From positions 1-64,000 of the forward strand of contig CAJOIT010000012.1 of assembly GCA_905234755.1 (NCBI GenBank): a DNA stretch of 64,000 nucleotides, in the 5' to 3' direction. This DNA comes from an uncultured Bacteroidales bacterium (GTDB taxonomy: Bacteria > Bacteroidota > Bacteroidia > Bacteroidales > ML635J-15). The translations under genes were made by a program, and so were the position numbers. Below are positions 53,461 through 61,461 of the stretch, piece after piece (the first letter of the stretch is position 1; each line of letters opens with the position of its first letter). The notes beneath the pieces were generated by a model. The model ran no database searches. It saw nothing but the letters and a program-made list of their open reading frames with translations, and was not told the DNA's origin.

Positions 53461-53541
53461 CAGCAGTTTATCGATGCTATTGGCACTTCGACTGACGACA
53501 GGTACAAGTTGAAGAAGGTGATAGAAAGACGGGAGAGGTAG
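53455..53541 (+). pseudogene. 3'-terminal remnant of a C69 dipeptidase gene
   Basis: Encodes DQQFIDAIGTSTDDRYKLKK, VIERRER and TAG, nearly identical to the end of the intact gene at 43038-44738. It is fused head-on to the GH97 remnant within the shared string ACGACCAGCAG. Confidence 0.85.
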
Positions 53542-53550
53542 ATGTAAACT

Positions 53551-53659
53551 ACGTAACACTTTTGGACGAAAGTCTAATCGACATTTGTCCAAATCGTACA
53601 TTTTTAGACCACTTTTGGACGAAAGTCACTATGACATTTCCCCAAATCACATTTTAGGC
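53551..53659 (+). repeat. Tandem 53-bp hairpin repeat, locus 1
   Basis: Two units start at 53557 and 53610 with CACTTTTGGACGAAAGTC. Each ends with a (A/C)CATTT(G/C)(T/C)CCAAATC segment that can pair back on TTTGGAC. A near-identical pair is at 55521-55630, on the other side of the AAA ATPase gene. Confidence 0.8.
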
Positions 53660-53711
53660 TACGAGGTGAACCGTATTGTTACGCACATGCGAAAGCATTT
53701 TTAATTATTGG

Positions 53712-54019
53712 TGTCCGCTAAAAAATAAATTTCGCATTGCAAATTCGTAAATTATTAATCAAGTTATACTAATGGCGAAAAAGGCTCGTCATTTACTTGC
53801 TTCGCTGCGTGAGCTAAAGGTACGGAAGCTAGTCGAAGCCACGATACGGAACGGGGAGCGCTGTGAAGACTGCTATCCGAAATCTCCCACAATATTACCA
53901 ATAAAGGAGATTCCGCATAAGCGAGTTCACACGACACGTTCCTTAGTCGGTTCACTCTGCTTTATTCGCAAGCTTCATGAGCTAAAGGTTGTGGAATGAC
54001 CTATTAATTTTAGCGGACA
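53712..54019. mobile_element. ~308-bp MITE-like element with TGTCCGCTAAAA ends
   Basis: TGTCCGCTAAAA at the left end is the exact reverse complement of TTTTAGCGGACA at the right end. The interior holds an imperfect repeat (GCGTGAGCTAAAGGTACGG; CATGAGCTAAAGGTTGTGG). Open frames inside it (about 63-75 codons on each strand) look like by-products of composition. Confidence 0.7.
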
Positions 54020-54029
54020 ATATTGATTT

Positions 54030-55478
54030 TTAATACTCGTCCTTGAATAAATCGTCAAGAACAACCTGAGACTGTATCATGTTGGAATACATATTTGGCT
54101 GTAGTCCGTTGGTTGTTATGAATGTGTTGTGTAATTTTTCTTTTGCTTTTGTGTGGTGGGCAAAAATGGAATTGCGTTCTTCAATACGTTTGTAATAGTC
54201 GGCTGTTATAACATACGGATGCTTTGAATGTTTTATTTCACAGATGTTTATTATGCTGTCGGCACGATGCAGGAGCAAGTCAATCTGCGCACCTTTCCAT
54301 TCTGTTCCGTCCTTGTCAACTTTAGGCTTGCACATCCAGCTGTAGGCGTTTGTCATAATACCGCTTATCCCAAGTTTGCGCTTTATTTGTTGTATATGGT
54401 GAAAACACACCTGCTCAAAAGCGTATCCAGCCCAACTGTCGTGGGTATGTGCATCAATATTTGTCCAGAAATTAGCATCTTGTCCGCTTCCGTTCATAAC
54501 AAATCGCAGATAGAACAGTGTATATTGGTCAGACAACTGATACATTGCATCTTTGCTCTTCTTGCCGAATGAGTTGTATTTGCGTGCAAAATCGCAGTTG
54601 ACAAGGTTTTCGAGAGCATCAGAAAAATTTCCACTAGCAGCGCCATTGATTTCCTCCTTGATTTCCATCTGTGTCATTCCCTTAAGTTTCCGCGACATAC
54701 ATTCAACTATTCGAGTATATAGCTCTGAATTTTTGTACAGGGAGCGGAAAAGGAAATCGTATTCGCGCCGTAAATCTCCAGTTTCGCTAAAAAAGAGAAT
54801 GTCGATATTTTTTGATAATGGCAAACTTCCATCAAGCATATCCAGATAATATGGTATTCCACCCATAATCATATATGTTTCAAGGATTTGCTCTCTATTC
54901 CAAACAATATTTCTGTTTATGAGGAACTGTTCGGTCTCGTATAATGAAAATGGAGCAAGATATATTGTTCTGTTCGAGCGTCCATAAAGACCGCCCTTGT
55001 CGCCGACAAATTTGTCGAGCATCCAAGTTGTAGCCGAACCGCAGACAATAAGTTTCAACGGAGCAAAAGTAGAACCCCACGAATTCCAAAAGTAGCTGAA
55101 TGCCGAAATGAAATTTGCATTGGGCATATCCATCCAAGGAATCTCGTCGATAAAAACTACAATATGTTCCTTTTTTAATGCTGACAAGTACGACTGGAGA
55201 GCAGAAAACGCCTCAAACCACGACTTAAAGAATGGCTGTGGGGTGTGGCTGTATTGTTGCAGTGCATTGCTGAACAAACTTAGTTGCACAGGTGTCGAAA
55301 CATTGTAGCTTCCTGTAAAGAAGAAGTCAAAGTTGTTGTTGAAGAAACATTTTACAAGGTATGTCTTGCCCACACGCCGTCTGCCATATATTGAAATCAG
55401 TTGTGCTTCTTGCTTGTCGCACAATGTTTTAAGAAGGTTCTGCTCCTTTTCTCTACCGATAATTCTGTACTTGTCCAT
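54030..55478 (-). CDS. AAA-family ATPase with C-terminal nuclease-like domain
   Basis: A 482-aa protein: IIGREKEQNLLKTLCDKQEA, Walker A YGRRRVGKTYLV, Walker B HIVVFIDEIPWMD and sensor KLIVCGSATTWML. A winged-helix part follows (LENLVNCDFARKYNSFGKKS), then a C-terminal DUF234/PD-(D/E)XK-like segment (EWKGAQIDLLLHRADSIINI, CEIKHSK), where the D...EIK pattern suggests a nuclease fold. The family is abundant in Bacteroidota and archaea; biological role unclear. It is bracketed by tandem hairpin repeats. Confidence 0.82.
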   Translation of the reverse strand: MDKYRIIGREKEQNLLKTLCDKQEAQLISIYGRRRVGKTYLVKCFFNNNFDFFFTGSYNVSTPVQLSLFSNALQQYSHTPQPFFKSWFEAFSALQSYLSALKKEHIVVFIDEIPWMDMPNANFISAFSYFWNSWGSTFAPLKLIVCGSATTWMLDKFVGDKGGLYGRSNRTIYLAPFSLYETEQFLINRNIVWNREQILETYMIMGGIPYYLDMLDGSLPLSKNIDILFFSETGDLRREYDFLFRSLYKNSELYTRIVECMSRKLKGMTQMEIKEEINGAASGNFSDALENLVNCDFARKYNSFGKKSKDAMYQLSDQYTLFYLRFVMNGSGQDANFWTNIDAHTHDSWAGYAFEQVCFHHIQQIKRKLGISGIMTNAYSWMCKPKVDKDGTEWKGAQIDLLLHRADSIINICEIKHSKHPYVITADYYKRIEERNSIFAHHTKAKEKLHNTFITTNGLQPNMYSNMIQSQVVLDDLFKDEY

Positions 55479-55520
55479 AACAATAAATTATGCGGCAAAG
55501 ATAAAACATAAAAATGAATC

Positions 55521-55630
55521 ACGCAACACTTTTGGACAGAAGTCTAATCGACATTTGTCCAAATCATATATTTTTAGACCACTTTTGGACAAAAGTCACC
55601 GTGACATTCATCCAAATCTTGTAATTTGGT
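55521..55630 (+). repeat. Tandem hairpin repeat, locus 2
   Basis: Two units start at 55527 and 55580 (CACTTTTGGACAGAAGTC, CACTTTTGGACAAAAGTC), matching locus 1 at about 85-90% in the same orientation. Confidence 0.8.
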
Positions 55631-55659
55631 GTTGGTGTTAATTTGCCTCAAGTTCTTCA

Positions 55660-55690
55660 GAAGGTGATTGAAAGGAGAGAAAGGGAGAGA
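55660..55690 (+). repeat. Second, shorter remnant of the C69 dipeptidase 3' end
   Basis: GAAGGTGATTGAAAGGAGAG matches the last codons (KVIERRER) of the dipeptidase gene. It follows the hairpin repeat, whereas at locus 1 the remnant precedes the repeat. Confidence 0.6.
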
Positions 55691-55713
55691 AAAGGCTTGT
55701 TATTTTCTATTTT

Positions 55714-56778
55714 TCATTCCTCCTGTGATGTTGAGTTTTGTTTATAATCAACTTTTGTGTTAGAAGATGCAGCAATTTCTTCTGCAAAGTTATTGAGCAT
55801 AATACATTCCTCTCGGGTTATGCGTTTTGGGCTATCATTATAAGGCCATGGACTAAGTATTAGCAAATGTCCTGTGGCTACAGCATCAAACAAATTATCA
55901 GATGGCTTATAGTACTCACCCAAACCATTATTGGTAATGTAAATTATAGAATGCTTCTCTTTTAAAAGGATTGTCAATATCTCCTTCTCTTTTGAACTAA
56001 TAAATGGCGACACCATAACTGCGCCATTGCGAGCAGAAACAATACAGCCGTTCATATAATCGCGGAGAGATTTGTCATCTCCTTGCTTCGCAGCATCCAG
56101 CAACACACGATGCACATGTACAGTCTTTCGAAATCCATTCATTAAGATTGCGATATTTCCCACAGCATTGTATTTTCTGCCATTAATTACCACATTGTGC
56201 TGCACGCGAAAGAAATCTGGCCTTAATCGTTTAGTAGCAAGCCGTTGTGGGTTCATCCGTATGTAACGAATCATAGAATTCAGTTGTCCACGATGATAAA
56301 GGGCGCGTATGAAAGGCATTTCTGTAAATATTGGGAACGGATATGGGCTACTGTGATTGGCACGGTCGGATTCTTTGTCAGCAAAGCCCGAATTTAATTC
56401 GGGTGAGTTTGACAAAGAATATTCGCGACCAAGTTTTTTTGCACCTTGCCAAAAACTGCGGACAACCATCTTGATGCTATTTTTCATTTGTCGAGTAACA
56501 TAGATTACTGCATGCAGATGGTCTGGCATAAGACAGAATTGCAGGATTCTAATTTCGGGATAATAGGCTGGTATATGCAGCAGTTCCTCGACTAGGCTGT
56601 TTCCTAGTTTCGTACGCTCAACTTTTGCCTGTGCCGGATTGTTTCCAGGAATGACGAGCGTGCCCAATAATGGCTCTCGTGAAGGAATGGTGAGTGTGAT
56701 ATGATAGATGCCCACGCCCCTCCACACGACATTAGACCCATGCCATTGCCATTTGTTCTGCTCGTTTTCCATTGTCAT
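55714..56778 (-). CDS. REP-associated-type Y1 (HUH) transposase
   Basis: A 354-aa protein with the Y1_Tnp core: RGVGIYHITLTI, the HUH motif LMPDHLHAVIYV, and the tyrosine helix MIRYIRMNPQRLA. A C-terminal extension of about 160 aa (IAILMNGFRKTVHVHRVLLD... VSPFISSKEKEILTILLKEK) is typical of longer Bacteroidota members. It should nick and move single-stranded hairpin DNA. A 49-bp palindrome (56371-56419) sits in frame between the two motifs. No IS605-type ends surround the gene, so a domesticated RAYT is likely. Confidence 0.85.
   Translation of the reverse strand: MTMENEQNKWQWHGSNVVWRGVGIYHITLTIPSREPLLGTLVIPGNNPAQAKVERTKLGNSLVEELLHIPAYYPEIRILQFCLMPDHLHAVIYVTRQMKNSIKMVVRSFWQGAKKLGREYSLSNSPELNSGFADKESDRANHSSPYPFPIFTEMPFIRALYHRGQLNSMIRYIRMNPQRLATKRLRPDFFRVQHNVVINGRKYNAVGNIAILMNGFRKTVHVHRVLLDAAKQGDDKSLRDYMNGCIVSARNGAVMVSPFISSKEKEILTILLKEKHSIIYITNNGLGEYYKPSDNLFDAVATGHLLILSPWPYNDSPKRITREECIMLNNFAEEIAASSNTKVDYKQNSTSQEE
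56371..56419. repeat. Cruciform-forming palindrome inside the Y1 transposase gene
   Basis: The outer arms TTCTTTGTCA / TGACAAAGAA enclose the inner palindrome CCCGAATT-T-AATTCGGG (56387-56403). It encodes SNSPELNSGFADKES in the transposase. Confidence 0.75.
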
Positions 56779-56984
56779 CTAAGTTGCATTTCTTCTCAAT
56801 AACAAAATAAAATATACACAACTCGTTTTCAGTCTATGCGTCAAATCAAGCGAATGTTTACTCTGCAAATTTACGAAAAACACTTACTTGTTTCGTTACA
56901 AACTTATCAACATTCGAAGTATTTTCAGCGGAATAGTAAATTCAACCCGTTACAATCCGTAACCGTTTTGTTGCCATTATCACC

Positions 56985-58982
56985 CTATTCCACTTTCATA
57001 ACAAATCCGCCTCCAGGTGCTAGATGAATGTCAATAGAACCAGTTATGTTGGTGAGGCGTTCTACGCGATAGTCGCTGCCTTTGCGGTGTGCGTTTGCGC
57101 CATCACGATAGAGAATCGCATTGTGTTTGCCGTTAACAATGTTTGATAGGTCGATTTTCAGGTCGCGTTCGGTCCAGTTGGTGATGCCACCCACATACCA
57201 TGTTGAGCCTTTACGGCGAGCTGTAACAATATATTCGCCAACTTCGCCCTGCAGAACGCGCGTTTCGTCCCACACGGTAGGAATGGAAGCAAGGAATCGT
57301 GTATAGTCCGGCTCACGCATGTATTCTGTCGGAGCATCGCAGAGCATTGCAATCGGCTGGTCGAGAACTAGGTAGAGTGCCAACTGGTGGCAACGGGTAC
57401 CTTGGCTCATTGGTTCTGTCCAAACTGGTGCATAGCAATATTTTGCTGCATTACGCATTGCTCCGGGCGTATAGTCCATTGGTCCGCCTGCCTGACGGAT
57501 GAAAGGTATCTGCACATCGTACTTTACCATGTCGAAATCGGTAGGCGACCATTTTAGGTTCTCGAGACCATATACGCCTTCGAAGTTGAGTACATTGGGA
57601 TATGTTCGGTTGATGCCAGCAGGAATGTGGGCACCGTGGAAGTCGAGGAGCAGATGATATTTGGCGCAGAGTTCTGCCGACTGGTAGTAGAACTCGTTGA
57701 TTGCCTGATGGTCGCTGTCCATGAAGTCAACCTTAAACCCTTTGATGCCCATTTCGCTGTAGTGCTTGCAGACATTCTCCATATCGCGCTTAAAAGCATA
57801 ATATCCTGCCCAAAGTATTAGTCCTACGCCACGCTCGTCGGCATATTTCGCAAGCATTGGTAGGTCAATCTCAGGAACTACTTGCAGAAGGTCGGCTTTC
57901 ATGTTTACAGCCCAGCCCTCGTCGAGGATTACATACTCGATGCCATATTGCGAAGCAAAGTCGATGTAGTATTTGTAAGTGTCGTTGTTGATGCCAGCTT
58001 CGAAATCTACACCGCTGATATTCCAGCAGTTCCACCAGTCCCAAGCTACTTTGCCGGGATGTATCCAACTGATGTCATTGAGGCGGCAAGGAGAAGCAAG
58101 CAAGTAGGTCATGTCGTTCATTGCCAAGTCGGTAGCACTGCGAGCAACCATGGCGATACGCCAAGGCATTTCGTCGCCTTTGGAAAGTTGCGCTATATAG
58201 TCTTTGCGAGTCTTGACAATCTCTTGCAGATTGTTGTGTCCGCCTTGCTCTATCTGGTCAGGGCAGGGAGCATGGTCACCACGCAACTGACCAGCAACGC
58301 CTGTGCCTTTTAGATAAAGTCCCGGAAAATGTTCTTGATGGCTTTCGGTAAGGCAAACCTGAACACCATTGTCGGCATGTACAACCAACGGCAGGAATGC
58401 CAGACGGCGCTGGTCAAGTTGCGACAGCGTATCGGTGGTATATATGTTTTCGAACGAATTGAAATATTGTCCGGTAGGATTTTTCTCATCGAAGCCGCGC
58501 ACATACGGCACCGTGGCTTGCCAGTCGGCGGCAAAATTGTATTCTACCAGTTCGGTTTTTACGGTGCAGGCTTGGTCGGTGCGGTAGCGGTAGGCAAATC
58601 CTTCGTTGTAGGCACGGAAATCAACCCATAGGCCGTCCTTTATTTGCAGAGTCAGTTCGTTGTAGAGGTTTCGCATCTCGGCTTGGCGGTAGAATGGTGC
58701 TGGTACCATTTCATCAACAGAACGGCGCGTGATTTTTTTCACTGGCAGACGGTCGGTTGTCGTTGCGCCATATACGCGATTGAGTGTCAAGCGAGAACGC
58801 TTCAAAATCTTCACTCCGTCAAAAGTTATGTCGTAGGACAGTTCGTCGTCGCTTGAGGCTACTATGCTGCTTACAAGTTTGCCGTCGGGTGAGGTGAGGA
58901 TATAGCTTTGTTCCCGTGCTATAGTCTGCAAACCAGCGAGTAGCATAACGAGCACAATACAAATCTTAAGGGTGTTGCACAT
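56985..58982 (-). CDS. Glycoside hydrolase family 97 protein
   Basis: A 665-aa secreted enzyme: signal peptide (residues 1-22), an N-terminal beta-sandwich, a TIM barrel (about 280-570) and a C-terminal beta domain ending APGGGFVMKVE. Barrel landmarks are WDWWNCWNISGVDFEAGINN, YGIEYVILDEGWAV and MGIKGFKVDFMDSDHQAINE. GH97 contains inverting alpha-glucosidases (SusB) and retaining alpha-galactosidases; the KVDFMD aspartate fits the retaining group, but substrate is not settled here. No SusC/D genes are adjacent. The 3' end is duplicated at 53269. Confidence 0.9.
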   Translation of the reverse strand: MCNTLKICIVLVMLLAGLQTIAREQSYILTSPDGKLVSSIVASSDDELSYDITFDGVKILKRSRLTLNRVYGATTTDRLPVKKITRRSVDEMVPAPFYRQAEMRNLYNELTLQIKDGLWVDFRAYNEGFAYRYRTDQACTVKTELVEYNFAADWQATVPYVRGFDEKNPTGQYFNSFENIYTTDTLSQLDQRRLAFLPLVVHADNGVQVCLTESHQEHFPGLYLKGTGVAGQLRGDHAPCPDQIEQGGHNNLQEIVKTRKDYIAQLSKGDEMPWRIAMVARSATDLAMNDMTYLLASPCRLNDISWIHPGKVAWDWWNCWNISGVDFEAGINNDTYKYYIDFASQYGIEYVILDEGWAVNMKADLLQVVPEIDLPMLAKYADERGVGLILWAGYYAFKRDMENVCKHYSEMGIKGFKVDFMDSDHQAINEFYYQSAELCAKYHLLLDFHGAHIPAGINRTYPNVLNFEGVYGLENLKWSPTDFDMVKYDVQIPFIRQAGGPMDYTPGAMRNAAKYCYAPVWTEPMSQGTRCHQLALYLVLDQPIAMLCDAPTEYMREPDYTRFLASIPTVWDETRVLQGEVGEYIVTARRKGSTWYVGGITNWTERDLKIDLSNIVNGKHNAILYRDGANAHRKGSDYRVERLTNITGSIDIHLAPGGGFVMKVE

Positions 58983-58995
58983 GAGTTTATCGGTA

Positions 58996-59664
58996 TTATT
59001 TCAAGAGTTTTCTTATTTGGTTTTCTGATGCATCGGGAAGCAAATTCCGAAGATAGTCCATCATCCTTTTGTACGATTCATCAGGCGAGCGTGGGCATTG
59101 GCAGGCAGGTTTGCCATATAGTAGTTCTGGTGTTGTCAGCAGCGACCAGCCCCAGCCGTATTCGTGTCCGTGCTTGTCGATAGGATACACAAAATCTTCG
59201 GTAACAATGCGGCAAGCCATCTGCAGGCGGGTGACATAACTGTCGAAACGACTGCGCATTTTCGGACCGTCGAAACCGCAAGCCGAACGCAGTTCGCGTG
59301 TAATCATGCTGCCACGGCTGCTCAGAATTGCCAATATTGTTTCTTCGATAGAACCTTCATCTGGGGCGGGGTGCGTACTTCTGCGGTAGTTGCAGAAATC
59401 CGGCCACCATTCGGTGCTTATGAAACCAGCCTTTCCAGCGAAAAACTTCCCATACACGCAGTCGCCTTCCCTTACAATGTCGCCTTTCCATTTCCACAGG
59501 GGCCAGTCCCAGCCGCCATCGGGCAGTTGCACATAGCGGCAGTCGGGGTCAACCAGCGCATTTGCCGAAAAACCATATATTCCGCTCTCAAGCAAAGGCA
59601 GAAAGCCAATCCGCTGAATGGCGTCCATCATTTCGGCACAGTCGTGTATGTTGTAGCGTAACAT
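58996..59664 (-). CDS. AlkZ-related protein
   Basis: A 222-aa protein (RYNIHDCAEMMDAIQRIGFL; LPDGGWDWPLWKWKGDIVRE; YGKFFAGKAGFISTEWWPDF; VTEDFVYPIDKHGHEYGWGW) resembling a Bacteroidota family described as AlkZ-related, after the DNA glycosylase AlkZ. Whether it acts on DNA is untested. The start is put at the ATG encoding MLRYNIHDC. A -7 box (TATCTTTG leftward, 59669-59676) ends 4 nt upstream of it, so the mRNA is probably leaderless and the longer frame from 59739 is not used. Confidence 0.75.
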   Translation of the reverse strand: MLRYNIHDCAEMMDAIQRIGFLPLLESGIYGFSANALVDPDCRYVQLPDGGWDWPLWKWKGDIVREGDCVYGKFFAGKAGFISTEWWPDFCNYRRSTHPAPDEGSIEETILAILSSRGSMITRELRSACGFDGPKMRSRFDSYVTRLQMACRIVTEDFVYPIDKHGHEYGWGWSLLTTPELLYGKPACQCPRSPDESYKRMMDYLRNLLPDASENQIRKLLK

Positions 59665-59804
59665 ATCGCAAAGATAAGACAAAGTTCCAAAAATTCCGAT
59701 TAAAAACTGAAAATCGTGTAAAATTGGAACAAGCCCCACGGCTCTTTCATTTGGACTATTTTATTGTCTATTATACAAATTGTTAGCATTGAACAAATCC
59801 GCTG

Positions 59805-59910
59805 GCTGAGCTTCGCCCCTTGAGCGTCAGTCGAAAGGAAGAAGCCGAGGTACTCGGTGCTTTTCGTTACATTCACATCGCCCCTTCGACTACGCTCAGG
59901 GAGCGAATGG
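59805..59910. repeat. Inverted-repeat REP-like element
   Basis: GAGCTTCGCCCCTTGAGCGT (from 59808) is roughly the reverse complement of CCCTTCGACTACGCTCAGGG AGCGAA (from 59883). The TTCGACTACGCTCAGGG string is a common dispersed repeat in this phylum. Confidence 0.6.
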
Positions 59911-59981
59911 GTACAGAATTTAGTTTAAACAAGCTCAGAAAAAAATCAATAATTAAGGAATAATTCGTATTTTTGCACATG

Positions 59982-60260
59982 TAAAATGTTTATTAACGAT
60001 TTAAAATTATAGGTAAAAATAGAAGGATAAATTATTAAATAACCAAAGCATTAGCTATTATTCTTGTCCGAATCAAAAGCCTGCAAACTGATGATTCAGA
60101 AGTCGTTGGAATAACGCTAATCCACGGGAAAGTTTGTTTTTCCGTTTACTTGCATAAGGTTAATGCTCGCACCGAATATGGTGTGGGCTAATCTAGCAAG
60201 TAAACGGGGTTCTTGCAGGCTCCTCGTGGACAGGATGGAAAGGCTCGCACCTTTCTTTTT
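59982..60260 (+). ncRNA. Putative structured RNA B
   Basis: A -7 box TATTTTTG is at 59968-59975. Stems: TCCACG/CGTGGA (60121 / 60225), CGTTTACTTGC/GCAAGTAAACG (60143-60153 / 60196-60206) and GCTCGCACC/GGTGTGGGC (60165-60173 / 60180-60188). GCCTGCAA (60079) pairs with TTGCAGGC (60213) across the first stem, a pseudoknot. A terminator GAAAGG-CTCGCA-CCTTTC plus T5 ends at 60260. It shares TTAACGATTnAAAATT and TGGAATAACGC with RNA A. The methyltransferase frame could be extended through it but most likely starts downstream. Confidence 0.55.
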
Positions 60261-60312
60261 AGCCAAACTGATGATGAAGATTGATAGTGATGCGAAAAAC
60301 TATCAATCGAAT

Positions 60313-61449
60313 ATGGCAAACGAGAATCTGTCGAAGGCAAAAATCGCCAAAAATGATGAATTTTACACCCAATATGCTGACATTCAAAAGGAAATAAATG
60401 CATATCTGGAATACAATCCCGATGTGTTTAGAGGAAAAACTATTCTGTTGCCTTGCGACGACCCCGAATGGAGCAACTTTACAAAGTTTTTTGCACAGAA
60501 TTTCGAGAATTTTGGCTTGAAAAAACTTATTTCCACATCGTATGCAGTCGAAAGCAAACAAATTAAGCAATGGCAACCTACACTTTTCGAAACCGAAAAT
60601 CCCAACTACGATGCCGACAAAAGCCGCACTAACGGAAAAATCTTCATTCTCGACCACGATACCAACCAGAACGGCAAAATCGACATCGAAGATTTGGAAT
60701 GGCAATACCTTAATGGTGATGGTGATTTTCGTTCCGATGAAGTGAAAAAACTTCGTGACGAAGCCGATATTATCATAACAAACCCACCTTTCTCGCTGTT
60801 TAGGGAATTTTTAGCTTGGATAGTTGAAGCTAAGAAACAATTCGTAATTATTGGAAATCAAAATGCCATTACATATAAAGAAGTTTTTCCTTTGATAAAG
60901 GATAATAAAATTTGGTTAGGCAAAGGATTTACTGGTGGGGCAGGACATTTTATTAGTAATTATACTGATTATGCAACAGCAGGAGACCATAAAGAAGGAA
61001 TGATTAGAGTTTCGGGAGTTGTTTGGTTTACCAATCTTGAACACGGTCGCCGACACCAGCCACTTTCGCTAATGACAATGGAAGACAACATAAAATTCAG
61101 CAAGCACAAGGAAGTGAAAGGCGTCGGTTATCAGAAATATGATAATTATGATGCGATTGAAGTACCTTTTACCGATGCTATTCCAAGCGATTATGATGGT
61201 ATAATGGGCGTACCTATTTCGTTTTTGGATAAATATTGTCCGGAACAGTTTGAGATTTTGGGAATGTGCGAAAATGAAGATTTATACAAATTGAAAACAA
61301 AAAAATACTCATCAGAAGAATGTAAAAATGCGTATTGGTCAAAATTCAATAAAAAAGGGATATATGATCTCAATGCGAGCGGCGTTATTATAGTAGATAA
61401 TCTATATGAAAAAGTTTATCAACGCATTTTAATTCGCAAAAAACAATAA
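60313..61449 (+). CDS. EcoRI-type adenine-specific DNA methyltransferase
   Basis: A 378-aa protein similar to M.EcoRI-family enzymes, which methylate adenine N6. It has NDEFYTQYADIQKEI near residues 14-28, a motif I-like segment (TILLPCDDPEWSNF), motif IV NPPF at about 157-160 (IIITNPPFSLFREFLAW) and FVIIGNQNAITYKEVFPLI. The ATG at 60313 fits family N-termini. The frame opens at 60163, but that part overlaps the terminator of RNA B. The next gene, 12 bp downstream, may encode its nuclease partner. Confidence 0.86.
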   Translation: MANENLSKAKIAKNDEFYTQYADIQKEINAYLEYNPDVFRGKTILLPCDDPEWSNFTKFFAQNFENFGLKKLISTSYAVESKQIKQWQPTLFETENPNYDADKSRTNGKIFILDHDTNQNGKIDIEDLEWQYLNGDGDFRSDEVKKLRDEADIIITNPPFSLFREFLAWIVEAKKQFVIIGNQNAITYKEVFPLIKDNKIWLGKGFTGGAGHFISNYTDYATAGDHKEGMIRVSGVVWFTNLEHGRRHQPLSLMTMEDNIKFSKHKEVKGVGYQKYDNYDAIEVPFTDAIPSDYDGIMGVPISFLDKYCPEQFEILGMCENEDLYKLKTKKYSSEECKNAYWSKFNKKGIYDLNASGVIIVDNLYEKVYQRILIRKKQ

Positions 61450-61461
61450 AACAATCACATT

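Noticed and set aside
53551-53659. Possible CRISPR-like array
   Set aside because: Only two units per locus, no unique spacers, no cas genes; better explained as tandem hairpin repeats.
53764-53999. Overlapping 63- and 75-codon frames on opposite strands
   Set aside because: Both are inside the MITE-like element with TGTCCGCTAAAA ends and show no protein features.
59164-59661. 165-codon plus-strand frame
   Set aside because: Antisense to the AlkZ-related gene; no recognisable motif.
59982-60260. tmRNA, RNase P RNA or 6S RNA identity for RNA B
   Set aside because: None of the hallmark sequences of tmRNA or RNase P is present; 6S-like layout is possible but cannot be shown without a covariance model.
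60163-60312. N-terminal extension of the methyltransferase
   Set aside because: These 50 codons run through the hairpins and terminator of the putative RNA B and do not resemble family N-termini.
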